Assembly: GCF_036245645.1 (NCBI RefSeq)
Contig: NZ_BTPE01000001.1
Coordinates: 372,001-436,000, forward strand
Direction: 5' to 3'
DNA: 64,000 nt
Source of the DNA: Algoriphagus taiwanensis
Lineage (GTDB): Bacteria > Bacteroidota > Bacteroidia > Cytophagales > Cyclobacteriaceae
Made by a program: the position numbers and the translations under genes. Each line of letters starts with the position of its first letter. Position 1 is the first letter of the stretch. Below the pieces are notes generated by a model that was not told where the DNA came from, searched no databases, and saw nothing but the letters and a program-made list of their open reading frames with translations. Positions 23,165 through 32,784 of the stretch are shown here, piece after piece.

Positions 23165-26100
23165 TTGGCTATCAAGAATCAAACCGTAAGGAAAAGTTTC
23201 TCCTCCATTAAGGTGGTCAAAGACTATCCTGATTTTCTCGATATTCAGCTGCAATCCTTTAAGGATTTCTTTCAGCTGGATACTCCTGCTGAGAAGAGAA
23301 GAGCAGATGGGTTATTCAAAGTTTTCGCCGAAAACTTCCCGATTAGTGATTCCAGAGAAAACTTCACTTTGGAATTCATCGATTATGCTGTAGATCCGCC
23401 TAAATATAGTGTGGAAGAATGCATCGACCGTGGATTGACGTATTCTGTTCCTTTGAAAGCAAAGCTGAGATTGCTTTGCCATGATGAGGATAATGAGGAT
23501 TTCGAAACTATCGAACAGGAAGTTTTCTTAGGCAATTTGCCCTACATGACTGAAAAAGGTTCCTTTGTGATCAATGGTGCCGAGCGAGTCATTGTGTCTC
23601 AGCTTCATCGTTCTCCTGGAGTATTTTTTGCGCAAAGCAAACACACCAACGGAACCAAGCTTTATTCTGCCCGAATTATTCCTTTCAAAGGTTCTTGGAT
23701 CGAATTTGCGACTGACATTAATAACGTCATGTATGCCTATATCGACCGGAAGAAGAAGTTTCCGGTGACTACTCTTCTTCGTGCAATTGGCTACGGTTCT
23801 GATAAAGACATCTTGGATCTTTTTGGTCTTTCTGAGGAAGTTTCTGCCACCAAGACTGCTTTGAAAAAAGTAGCCGGAAGAAAGCTTGCCGCAAGGGTTT
23901 TGAGAACCTGGGTAGAAGATTTCGTGGATGAGGATACCGGTGAGGTAGTGTCCATCGACAGAAATGAGGTATTGCTCGAAAGAGATACCATCCTGACAGA
24001 AGAGGATATTGAAATGATCTTGGATTCTGGTTCTAAGTCCATCATTCTCCATAGAGAAGATGTGAACGTGGCCGACTTCTCCATCATTTACAATACCCTT
24101 CAAAAAGATAACTCAAACTCTGAAAAAGAGGCAGTTGAGGTTATCTACAGACAATTGAGAAATACTGAAGCACCTGATGAGGCTACTGCTCGTGAGGTGA
24201 TCAACAGTTTGTTCTTCTCTGACAAGCGCTATGACTTGGGAGAGGTAGGACGATATAGAATAAACAAAAAGCTGGGACTGGAAATCGAGCCAGAGAAAAT
24301 CGTATTGACGAAGGAAGATATCATCTCCATCGTGAAATATTTGATCGGTTTGATCAACTCCAAGGCAGTAGTTGATGATATTGACCACTTGTCTAACAGA
24401 CGTGTCCGTACAGTTGGTGAGCAGTTGTACAGCCAGTTTGGGGTAGGTTTGGCAAGAATGGCCAGAACTATCCGTGAAAGAATGAACGTTCGTGACAATG
24501 AAGACTTTAAACCAGTCGACTTGATCAATGCACGTACACTTTCATCCGTGATCAATTCCTTCTTTGGAACTAACCAGCTTTCTCAGTTTATGGACCAAAC
24601 TAATCCATTGGCTGAGTTGACTCACAAGAGAAGACTTTCAGCTTTGGGTCCAGGTGGACTTTCCAGAGAAAGAGCCGGTTTCGAAGTTCGAGACGTCCAC
24701 TACACACACTATGGCCGTCTGTGTACTATCGAAACTCCAGAAGGACCAAACATTGGTTTGATCTCATCCCTATGTGTTCACGCCAAAGTGAACTCAATGG
24801 GCTTCTTGGAGACTCCTTACCGCAAAGTAGAAAATGGAAAAGTAGGAATGAGCACTGAAGATATCGTGTTCCTGACTGCTGAAGAAGAAGATAATAACAA
24901 CATCGCTCAGGCCAATGCTCCATTGGATCCTGCCGGTAAGTTTGTCAACGAAAAAGTAAAAGCGCGTTTTGAAGGTGATTTCCCTGTTTTGGATCCAAGT
25001 GAGATCTCATACATGGATGTGGCACCAAACCAAATCGTATCCGTGGCAGCTTCTTTGATCCCATTCTTGGAGCACGATGATGCTAACAGAGCCTTGATGG
25101 GATCAAACATGCAGCGTCAGGCGGTTCCTTTGCTGAGACCAGAAGCTCCGATTGTGGGTACTGGTTTGGAAGGAAAAGCAGCTATCGACTCCAGAGCATT
25201 GATCATCGCTGAGGCAAACGGTGTGGTTGATTATGTAGACGCCAAGAAAATCACCATTAAGTACGACCTATCTCAGGACGAACTTTTGGTCAACTTCACT
25301 GACGAATACAAGACTTATGATCTAATCAAATTCAGAAGAACCAACCAAGACACTACAATCAACTTGACTCCTTTGGTATTGAAAGGAGAAAGAGTAGAGA
25401 AAGGTCAGGTCTTGGTAGAAGGGTATTCTACAAATAATGGTGAGTTGGCTTTGGGTAAAAACCTGAAGGTAGCTTACATGCCTTGGCAAGGATACAACTT
25501 CGAGGATGCGATCGTAATCTCCGAAAGAGTGGTTCGTGAAGATATCTTTACTTCCATTCACGTAGAAGAATTCCAACTTGAAGTAAGAGATACCAAGCGA
25601 GGTGAGGAAGAATTGACTTCTGAAATCCCTAACGTTTCAGAGGAAGCGGTTAAGCATTTGGACGAAAACGGTATCATCCGAATCGGTGCTGAGGTAAAAG
25701 AGGGAGATATCATCATTGGTAAGATTACTCCAAAAGGTGAAACCGATCCAACTCCTGAAGAAAAACTCCTTAGAGCGATCTTCGGTGATAAGGCCGGTGA
25801 CGTGAAGGATGCTTCTTTGAAGGCATCTCCTTCCCTGAATGGGGTGGTAATCGAAACCAAACTTTTCTCCAGACCTAAGAAAGACAAAGATGTCCGAGCT
25901 AAAGCCAAGGCTGAGGTAGAAAAGCTCAAGGCTAAGTATTCCAAGGATCTTTTGGGTATCCGTGCCCGAATGATCAACAAATTGGTCACTTTGCTAGATG
26001 GCAAGACTTCTCAGGGAGTAAAGCACAAGTTTGGTGATGAAATCATCAGCAAAGGCGTGAAGTTCAACCAAAAGAATATTGAGAACAACCTTTTCCCTGC

Positions 26101-27040
26101 TAAGAACCCTTACAGAGATGAGTCAAACTACAATGTTCCTGAGGAAGCCAACTTGATTTCAGACATCATTTTGGATGATTGGACCGAAGATGCACACACC
26201 AATTCTCTTATCGTTCAGTTGGTGAAAAACTACACCAACGCCCGAAACGAGATATCTGGTAACTTTAAGCGTGAGAGATTTACACTGGAAGTTGGAGATG
26301 AATTGCCTGCAGGAATCGTTCAGCTAGCCAAGGTTTACATTGCTAAGAAGAGAAAACTGAAAGTAGGGGATAAGATGGCCGGCCGTCACGGTAACAAGGG
26401 TATTGTGGCCCGAATCGTTCGTGACGAAGACATGCCATTCTTGGAAGACGGAACTCCAATGGATATCGTATTGAACCCACTTGGTGTACCTTCCCGAATG
26501 AATATCGGACAGATCTTCGAAACTGTTTTGGCTTGGGCTGGACAGAAGATGGGCAAAAAATATGCGACCCCAATATTTGACGGAGCTTCTTTGGAAGAAG
26601 TATCTGCTGAGTTGGAGGCTGCAGGATTGCCAGCTTATGGACGTACCTATCTCTACGACGGATTGACTGGACACAAGTTTGACCAGCCTGTTACCGTAGG
26701 TATTGCCTACATGCTGAAGCTGGGTCACTTGGTAGATGATAAGATGCACGCCAGATCTATCGGACCATACTCTTTGATCACACAGCAGCCTTTGGGTGGT
26801 AAAGCCCAGTTTGGTGGCCAGCGATTTGGAGAGATGGAAGTATGGGCTTTGGAAGCATTTGGAGCATCTCATGTCCTTCAGGAAATCCTAACCGTAAAGT
26901 CTGATGACGTAATCGGTAGGGCTAAAGCATACGAAGCGATCGTGAAAGGTGAAAACCTTCCTAAACCAAACATTCCTGAATCATTCAATGTATTGGTTCA
27001 TGAATTGAGAGGTTTGGCTCTTGAAATTACCTTGGATTAA
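23165..27040 (+). CDS. rpoB: RNA polymerase beta subunit
   Basis: This encodes 1291 residues from a TTG codon at 23165. There is no in-frame ATG near the N-terminus, and translation from this TTG gives MAIKNQTVRKSFSSIKVVKD, which fits the normal N-terminus. The conserved core is complete: the rifampicin region (FFGTNQLSQFMDQTNPLAE, then HKRRLSALGPGGLSRERAGF in the region 24628-24690), FEDAIVISERVV, KMAGRHGNKGIV and the C-terminal PESFNVLVHELRGLAL. The frame is open without stop back to 23099, so a longer TTG-initiated form cannot be excluded. It is followed by rpoC after 47 bases. Confidence 0.97.
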   Translation: MAIKNQTVRKSFSSIKVVKDYPDFLDIQLQSFKDFFQLDTPAEKRRADGLFKVFAENFPISDSRENFTLEFIDYAVDPPKYSVEECIDRGLTYSVPLKAKLRLLCHDEDNEDFETIEQEVFLGNLPYMTEKGSFVINGAERVIVSQLHRSPGVFFAQSKHTNGTKLYSARIIPFKGSWIEFATDINNVMYAYIDRKKKFPVTTLLRAIGYGSDKDILDLFGLSEEVSATKTALKKVAGRKLAARVLRTWVEDFVDEDTGEVVSIDRNEVLLERDTILTEEDIEMILDSGSKSIILHREDVNVADFSIIYNTLQKDNSNSEKEAVEVIYRQLRNTEAPDEATAREVINSLFFSDKRYDLGEVGRYRINKKLGLEIEPEKIVLTKEDIISIVKYLIGLINSKAVVDDIDHLSNRRVRTVGEQLYSQFGVGLARMARTIRERMNVRDNEDFKPVDLINARTLSSVINSFFGTNQLSQFMDQTNPLAELTHKRRLSALGPGGLSRERAGFEVRDVHYTHYGRLCTIETPEGPNIGLISSLCVHAKVNSMGFLETPYRKVENGKVGMSTEDIVFLTAEEEDNNNIAQANAPLDPAGKFVNEKVKARFEGDFPVLDPSEISYMDVAPNQIVSVAASLIPFLEHDDANRALMGSNMQRQAVPLLRPEAPIVGTGLEGKAAIDSRALIIAEANGVVDYVDAKKITIKYDLSQDELLVNFTDEYKTYDLIKFRRTNQDTTINLTPLVLKGERVEKGQVLVEGYSTNNGELALGKNLKVAYMPWQGYNFEDAIVISERVVREDIFTSIHVEEFQLEVRDTKRGEEELTSEIPNVSEEAVKHLDENGIIRIGAEVKEGDIIIGKITPKGETDPTPEEKLLRAIFGDKAGDVKDASLKASPSLNGVVIETKLFSRPKKDKDVRAKAKAEVEKLKAKYSKDLLGIRARMINKLVTLLDGKTSQGVKHKFGDEIISKGVKFNQKNIENNLFPAKNPYRDESNYNVPEEANLISDIILDDWTEDAHTNSLIVQLVKNYTNARNEISGNFKRERFTLEVGDELPAGIVQLAKVYIAKKRKLKVGDKMAGRHGNKGIVARIVRDEDMPFLEDGTPMDIVLNPLGVPSRMNIGQIFETVLAWAGQKMGKKYATPIFDGASLEEVSAELEAAGLPAYGRTYLYDGLTGHKFDQPVTVGIAYMLKLGHLVDDKMHARSIGPYSLITQQPLGGKAQFGGQRFGEMEVWALEAFGASHVLQEILTVKSDDVIGRAKAYEAIVKGENLPKPNIPESFNVLVHELRGLALEITLD

Positions 27041-27087
27041 TTTGGCTCATAGGGCGGGCAACCGCCCTGAAAATATCTCAAAACATT

Positions 27088-30000
27088 ATGTCGTTTAGAA
27101 AAAATAAAAAACTCAACAACGATTTTTCCCGAGTTACGATCAGCTTGGCCTCTCCAGAATCAATTTTGGATAGCTCCAATGGTGAAGTAACCCAGCCGGA
27201 AACCATCAACTACAGAACCTACAAACCAGAAATGGGAGGTTTGTTCTGTGAGCGGATTTTCGGTCCTGTGAAAGACTGGGAGTGTCATTGTGGCAAATAC
27301 AAAAGAATCCGATACAAAGGCATCATCTGTGATCGATGCGGTGTAGAGGTGACTGAGAAAAAGGTCCGTCGTGAGCGAATGGGCCATATTGAGCTAGTTG
27401 TACCAGTAGCTCATATCTGGTATTTCAAGTCTCTTCCCAATAAGATTGGGTACCTGCTAGGTCTTCCGACCAAAAAGCTGGACCAAATTGTTTACTATGA
27501 GCGATATGTAGTTGTTCAGGCGGGTATTAAGGCGGAAGAAGGAGTTCAATACTTGGACTTCCTTACTGAAGATGAATACCTGGACATCATGGACAAACTT
27601 CCAAAGGAAAACCACATGTTGGATGACGATGATCCGAACAAGTTCATCGCCAAGATGGGTGCAGAGGCTTTGGAAATGCTGTTGGCGAGACTGGATTTGG
27701 ATGATCTTTCTTACTCTCTTCGTCATCAGGCAGCTACAGATACTTCTCAGCAGAGAAAAGCTGAAGCCTTGAAGCGCTTGAAGGTAGTAGAAGCATTCCG
27801 TGATGCAAGAACCCGTATCGAAAACCGCCCTGAGTGGATGGTAGTGAGAATGGTTCCTGTTATTCCACCAGAATTGCGTCCATTGGTGCCTTTGGATGGT
27901 GGTAGATTCGCTACTTCTGACTTGAATGACTTGTACAGAAGGGTAATCATCCGAAACAACCGATTGAAGCGATTGATCGATATCAAGGCTCCTGAGGTGA
28001 TTTTGAGAAATGAAAAGCGAATGCTCCAGGAAGCTGTAGATTCTCTATTCGACAATTCAAGAAAAGTAAATGCGGTAAGAGCAGATGGTAACCGTGCTTT
28101 GAAGTCCCTTTCTGATATGCTGAAAGGAAAGCAAGGCCGATTCCGTCAAAACCTACTCGGTAAGCGTGTGGATTACTCCGGTCGATCTGTAATCGTCGTA
28201 GGTCCAGAATTGAAACTTCATGAGTGTGGTCTTCCTAAAAATATGGCGGCTGAGCTTTTCAAGCCATTTATCATCAGAAAGCTGATCGAAAGAGGTATTG
28301 TTAAGACCGTTAAATCTGCTAAGAAAATTGTAGATCGCAAAGACCCTGTGGTTTGGGATATCCTGGAAAATGTATTGAAAGGACACCCTGTTCTTTTGAA
28401 CCGTGCCCCAACCCTTCACAGATTGGGTATTCAGGCCTTCCAGCCAAAGTTGATCGAAGGAAAAGCGATCCAGTTGCACCCATTGGTGTGTACGGCGTTC
28501 AACGCTGACTTTGACGGTGACCAAATGGCCGTTCACGTGCCACTAGGGCATGAGGCTATTTTGGAAGCGTCTACCTTGATGCTTTCTGCCCACAATATTC
28601 TCAACCCTGCCAACGGTGCGCCGATCACTGTACCTTCTCAGGACATGGTTTTGGGCTTGTATTATGTGACCAAAGGGAAAAAATCCACTCCTGAAGAGCC
28701 TGTAGCAGGTGAGGGAATGACTTTCTACTCTCAAGAAGAAGTTATTATCGCACTTAATGAAGGCCAAATCTCCAAGCATGCACATATCAAGTGTAAAGTG
28801 AAGGTGAGAACAGGAGAAGGTGAGATTTCAGAGCAAATTATCGAAACTGTCGCTGGCCGATTGATTTTCAATCAGTTTGTGCCAGAGGAAGTAGGATATG
28901 TGAATGAGCTTTTGACCAAGAAAAAGCTTCAGCAGATCATTGCAGAGGTAGTAAAGGTTTGTGGTATTGCGAGAACTGCTCAGTTCTTGGACGACATCAA
29001 GAATCTAGGATTCCAGATGGCCTACCAGGGCGGCCTTTCTATGGGCTTGAACGATGTAATCATCCCTGACGAAAAAGAGCCAATGATCGCTAAGGCCAAA
29101 GAGGAAGTGGACCAGGTATGGAACAACTACCTCATGGGTCTGATCACCGACAACGAACGATATAACCAAGTAATTGATATTTGGACTCGTACCAACTCTC
29201 ATTTGACTAACAATCTGATGAAGAAAATGGAGGAGGACAAGCAAGGATTCAATGCCATCTACATGATGATGCACTCAGGAGCTCGAGGTTCCAGAGAGCA
29301 AATCCGTCAGTTGGGCGGTATGAGAGGTCTGATGGCTAAGCCGCAGAAAAACCTTCAAGGTTCAGTAGGTGAAATCATCGAAAACCCAATCCTTTCCAAC
29401 TTCAAGGAAGGTCTGGATGTATTGGAATACTTCATCTCTACTCACGGTGCACGTAAAGGTCTTGCCGATACGGCTTTGAAAACTGCCGATGCGGGTTATT
29501 TGACTCGTCGATTGGTAGACGTTGCTCAGGATATGATCGTGACCGAAGAGGACTGCGGTACTTTGAGAGGGCTGGTAGTTCAGCCTTTGAAGGACAACGA
29601 CGAAATCGTTGAACCACTTTCTGAGCGTATTCTTGGAAGAGTATCAGTACACGACGTTTATGATCCGGTTTCTGACGAATTGATCGTTCCAGCAGGTGTT
29701 GAAATCACAGATGAAATTGCCAAAATGGTAGATGAATCTGCCATCGAGGAAGTTGAAATCCGTTCTGTATTGACTTGCGAGACACGTAGAGGAGTTTGCT
29801 CAAAGTGTTATGGTAGAAATCTTGCTACAGGAAAGATGGTGCAAGCAGGTGAATCAGTGGGTGTAATTGCAGCCCAGTCTATCGGTGAGCCAGGTACTCA
29901 ATTGACTTTGAGAACCTTCCACGTAGGGGGTACTGCATCCAACATGGCAGTAGATGCAAGCATCAACGCCAAGTTTGAAGGGGTGATCGAGTTTGATGAG

Positions 30001-31401
30001 GAATTGAGATTTATCGAGACCACCAACAGAGACGGTGAACCAACCACAGTAGTGATGGGCCGTTCCGGTGAAATCAAAATCAATGATGCCAAGTCTGGTA
30101 AGACGCTCGTTTCCAACCACGTGCCTTATGGTGCTGTGTTGAACGTGAAAGACGGACAGAAAATAGCCAAGGGTGAATCCTTGTGTACTTGGGATCCATA
30201 TAATGCGGTTATCCTTTCTGAATTTGACGGAAACGTTGAATTCGAAGCGATCGTAGAAGGAATCACCTACAAGGAAGTAGCCGATGATCAGACTGGTTTC
30301 CGTGAGAAAGTAATCATTGAATCCAAGGATAGAACCAAAAACCCTGCGATTGTGGTCAACTACGGAGAAGATGCGAAAGCATACAATATTCCGGTAGGGG
30401 CTCACTTGGCAGTGGAAGCTGGTGATAAAGTGAAATCTGGTCAAATCCTTGTGAAGATTCCTAGATCTGTGGGTAAAACCCGGGATATCACCGGTGGTCT
30501 TCCACGGGTAACCGAACTCTTCGAAGCAAGAAATCCTTCCAATCCGGCCGTAGTTTCTGAAATCGACGGAGTGGTATCTTACGGAGGTATCAAGAGAGGT
30601 AACCGTGAAATCGTCATTGAATCCAAAGATGGCGTGATCAAAAAATACATGGTTTCTCTTTCCAAGCACATCTTGGTTCAGGAAAATGACTTTATCCGCG
30701 CAGGCGAGCCGTTGTCTGATGGGGCAATTACTCCAAATGACATTCTTGCTATCAAAGGACCAACTGCGGTTCAGGAATACCTAGTTAATGAAATCCAGGA
30801 AGTTTACAGACTTCAAGGGGTGAAGATCAACGATAAGCACATTGAGGTGATTGTATCTCAGATGATGCAAAAAGTTGAAATTCTTGACGCAGGTGATACC
30901 AACTTCTTGCAGGGTCAAGTGGTGGACAAGTGGGCATTCCGTGAGGAAAACGACAATATCTTGGACAAAAAAGTGGTGATGGACGCGGGTGATTCCTCTA
31001 CCTTGAAGCCAGGTATGATCATTTCTGCCAGAAGATTGAGAGATGAAAACTCCAGTCTGAAAAGAAAAGATTTGAAGCTGGTTCAAGTGAGAGATGCAGA
31101 AACTGCAGTTTCCAAACCAACTCTTCAGGGTATCACAGCAGCCTCTTTAGGTACAGAAAGCTTCATTTCTGCAGCTTCCTTCCAGGAGACTACTAAAGTA
31201 CTCTCCGAAGCAGCTATCCGTGGAAAGCGTGATGAACTGCTCGGTTTGAAAGAAAATGTAATCGTTGGTCACCTGATTCCTGCAGGTACTGGACAGAGAA
31301 GATTGCAAAATCTAATTGTCGGTTCCAAAGAGGAATACGAGAAACTTTCCGAAAACATGGAAAGAGCTACCTCAAAAAAATCAAGTGAGGCCATCCTTTA
31401 A
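27088..31401 (+). CDS. rpoC: RNA polymerase beta' subunit
   Basis: This encodes 1437 residues. The zinc ribbon near the N-terminus is intact (CHCG and CDRCG around residues 66-88). The catalytic magnesium motif NADFDGDQ lies at about 472-479, and the second zinc site (CETRRGVCSKCYGR) lies near 896-910. Trigger-loop and bridge-helix regions are present (GARGSREQIRQLGGMRGLM and AQSIGEPGTQLTLRTFH). It ends in a hydrophilic tail. It is co-transcribed with rpoB and followed 21 bases downstream by a strong hairpin. Confidence 0.99.
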   Translation: MSFRKNKKLNNDFSRVTISLASPESILDSSNGEVTQPETINYRTYKPEMGGLFCERIFGPVKDWECHCGKYKRIRYKGIICDRCGVEVTEKKVRRERMGHIELVVPVAHIWYFKSLPNKIGYLLGLPTKKLDQIVYYERYVVVQAGIKAEEGVQYLDFLTEDEYLDIMDKLPKENHMLDDDDPNKFIAKMGAEALEMLLARLDLDDLSYSLRHQAATDTSQQRKAEALKRLKVVEAFRDARTRIENRPEWMVVRMVPVIPPELRPLVPLDGGRFATSDLNDLYRRVIIRNNRLKRLIDIKAPEVILRNEKRMLQEAVDSLFDNSRKVNAVRADGNRALKSLSDMLKGKQGRFRQNLLGKRVDYSGRSVIVVGPELKLHECGLPKNMAAELFKPFIIRKLIERGIVKTVKSAKKIVDRKDPVVWDILENVLKGHPVLLNRAPTLHRLGIQAFQPKLIEGKAIQLHPLVCTAFNADFDGDQMAVHVPLGHEAILEASTLMLSAHNILNPANGAPITVPSQDMVLGLYYVTKGKKSTPEEPVAGEGMTFYSQEEVIIALNEGQISKHAHIKCKVKVRTGEGEISEQIIETVAGRLIFNQFVPEEVGYVNELLTKKKLQQIIAEVVKVCGIARTAQFLDDIKNLGFQMAYQGGLSMGLNDVIIPDEKEPMIAKAKEEVDQVWNNYLMGLITDNERYNQVIDIWTRTNSHLTNNLMKKMEEDKQGFNAIYMMMHSGARGSREQIRQLGGMRGLMAKPQKNLQGSVGEIIENPILSNFKEGLDVLEYFISTHGARKGLADTALKTADAGYLTRRLVDVAQDMIVTEEDCGTLRGLVVQPLKDNDEIVEPLSERILGRVSVHDVYDPVSDELIVPAGVEITDEIAKMVDESAIEEVEIRSVLTCETRRGVCSKCYGRNLATGKMVQAGESVGVIAAQSIGEPGTQLTLRTFHVGGTASNMAVDASINAKFEGVIEFDEELRFIETTNRDGEPTTVVMGRSGEIKINDAKSGKTLVSNHVPYGAVLNVKDGQKIAKGESLCTWDPYNAVILSEFDGNVEFEAIVEGITYKEVADDQTGFREKVIIESKDRTKNPAIVVNYGEDAKAYNIPVGAHLAVEAGDKVKSGQILVKIPRSVGKTRDITGGLPRVTELFEARNPSNPAVVSEIDGVVSYGGIKRGNREIVIESKDGVIKKYMVSLSKHILVQENDFIRAGEPLSDGAITPNDILAIKGPTAVQEYLVNEIQEVYRLQGVKINDKHIEVIVSQMMQKVEILDAGDTNFLQGQVVDKWAFREENDNILDKKVVMDAGDSSTLKPGMIISARRLRDENSSLKRKDLKLVQVRDAETAVSKPTLQGITAASLGTESFISAASFQETTKVLSEAAIRGKRDELLGLKENVIVGHLIPAGTGQRRLQNLIVGSKEEYEKLSENMERATSKKSSEAIL

Positions 31402-31421
31402 ATAAAGAAAAATTGAACCCG

Positions 31422-31453
31422 AAAGGCCTGTATCTCAAGTACAGGCCTTTTTT
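31422..31453 (+). terminator. rpoC terminator
   Basis: The 11-bp perfect stem AAAGGCCTGTA/TACAGGCCTTT (31422-31432 with 31440-31450) has a 7-nt loop and a T tail. It lies 12 bases before the ATG of the DUF3467 gene, which can therefore only be reached by read-through. Confidence 0.9.
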
Positions 31454-31465
31454 AATCTCAAAACT

Positions 31466-31780
31466 ATGGAAGACAACAAAAGACCTGATCAGCAGATCAA
31501 TGTGGAGTTATCCGAAGAGGTAGCCGAAGGTATTTATTCCAATCTAGCCATGATTGCTCATTCCAATTCGGAATTTGTGATTGATTTTATCCGCCTAATG
31601 CCAGGAGTACCCAAAGCAAAAGTGAAAAGCAGAATCATTGTTACCCCGGATCATGCCAAGCGATTATTGGCTGCTTTGAAGGATAATATCGAGAAATATG
31701 AGGCTGCTTTTGGAAAGATAAATCCAAGCGGAGGGGCACCTTCTTTTCCCATTTCCTTTGGAACACCGGGAGAAGCTTAA
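31466..31780 (+). CDS. DUF3467 domain protein
   Basis: This encodes 104 residues without signal or membrane segment. The sequence (INVELSEEVAEGIYSNLAMI, then SEFVIDFIRLMPGVPKAKVK and RIIVTPDHAKRLLAALKDNI) matches the DUF3467 family, a small protein found downstream of rpoC in many Bacteroidota. The function is unknown; the fixed place between rpoC and rpsL suggests a link to transcription or ribosome synthesis, but this is inference. The C-terminal 15 residues are Gly/Pro/Ser-rich and probably disordered. Confidence 0.9.
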   Translation: MEDNKRPDQQINVELSEEVAEGIYSNLAMIAHSNSEFVIDFIRLMPGVPKAKVKSRIIVTPDHAKRLLAALKDNIEKYEAAFGKINPSGGAPSFPISFGTPGEA

Positions 31781-31800
31781 GAAAAATATAACTGCTTAAT

Positions 31801-31831
31801 TTTGTTACTCTTATTACTTCTTGTACCTTTG
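31801..31831 (+). promoter_or_regulatory. Promoter of the rpsL-rpsG-fusA-rpsJ unit
   Basis: TTTG at 31801-31804 and TACCTTTG at 31824-31831 are 19 bases apart, and CAGTCC follows. The start should lie near 31838, about 40 bases upstream of rpsL. Confidence 0.88.
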
Positions 31832-31878
31832 CAGTCCAAAAATTAACAGTTTACAGCAAAACTAAATATTATCAGTTA

Positions 31879-32292
31879 ATGCCTACTATTCAACAGTTAG
31901 TAAGAAAAGGTAGAAATACACTGGAATTCAAGTCAAAGTCTCGCGCTTTGGACGCATGTCCTCAGCGAAGAGGGGTTTGTACCAGAGTATATACTACAAC
32001 CCCAAAGAAGCCTAACTCTGCAATGAGAAAGGTGGCAAGGGTAAGATTGACCAACGGAAAAGAAGTGAATGCCTACATTCCGGGTGAAGGTCACAATCTA
32101 CAGGAACACTCTATCGTATTGATCAGAGGTGGTCGTGTGAAGGATCTTCCAGGAGTAAGATATCACATCATCCGTGGTGCATTGGACACCGCAGGAGTAA
32201 AAGACCGTAAGCAAGGTCGCTCCAAGTATGGTGCTAAAAGACCTAAAGCTGGAAAAGGCGCACCTGCTGCAGCTCCAGGCAAGAAGAAATAA
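31879..32292 (+). CDS. rpsL: 30S ribosomal protein S12
   Basis: This encodes 137 residues. The decoding-site loop PKKPNSAMRK (Pro42-Lys43) and the second loop GGRVKDLPGVRYH are wild type; Lys43 is the residue changed in streptomycin-resistant mutants, so no such resistance is predicted. A short Ala/Pro/Lys tail extends the C-terminus. It is the first gene of the str-type operon. Confidence 0.99.
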   Translation: MPTIQQLVRKGRNTLEFKSKSRALDACPQRRGVCTRVYTTTPKKPNSAMRKVARVRLTNGKEVNAYIPGEGHNLQEHSIVLIRGGRVKDLPGVRYHIIRGALDTAGVKDRKQGRSKYGAKRPKAGKGAPAAAPGKKK

Positions 32293-32311
32293 CAAAACGT
32301 TTTAAAAAGAA

Positions 32312-32779
32312 ATGAGAAAAGCGAAACCAAAGAAGAGATATATTCTTCCTGACCCAAAGTTCAATGATACTTTGGTCACCAAGTTTGTAAACTGTCTAAT
32401 GATCGACGGGAAGAAGAGTATTGCTTACAACATTTTCTATGATGCAGTAGCAAAAGTAGAATCCAAAGTAGGTGAGAATGGTCTTGAAGTTTGGAAAAAG
32501 GCGCTTAACAATATTGCTCCATCCGTTGAGGTGAAGAGTCGTAGAGTTGGTGGTGCTACTTTCCAGGTTCCAATGGAAGTGAGACCTGAAAGAAAGATGT
32601 CCCTTGGAATCAAGTGGATGATCACCTATGCTCGTAAAAGAGGTGAGAAAACCATGATGGATAGACTAGCCGGTGAAATCATCGCAGCTGCAAAAGGCGA
32701 AGGTGCCGCAGTGAAGAAGAAAGATGATACACACAGAATGGCCGAAGCCAACAAAGCATTCTCACACTTTAGATTTTAA
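32312..32779 (+). CDS. rpsG: 30S ribosomal protein S7
   Basis: This encodes 155 residues of the all-helical S7 fold, with the 16S rRNA-binding block VGGATFQVPMEVRPERK (about residues 77-93). S7 nucleates assembly of the 30S head. It starts 19 bases after rpsL and lies 5 bases before fusA. Confidence 0.99.
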   Translation: MRKAKPKKRYILPDPKFNDTLVTKFVNCLMIDGKKSIAYNIFYDAVAKVESKVGENGLEVWKKALNNIAPSVEVKSRRVGGATFQVPMEVRPERKMSLGIKWMITYARKRGEKTMMDRLAGEIIAAAKGEGAAVKKKDDTHRMAEANKAFSHFRF

Positions 32780-32784
32780 TCCCG

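Noticed and set aside
29854..30669. Minus-strand open frame of 271 codons inside rpoC
   Set aside because: It is antisense to conserved beta' sequence and has no independent support.
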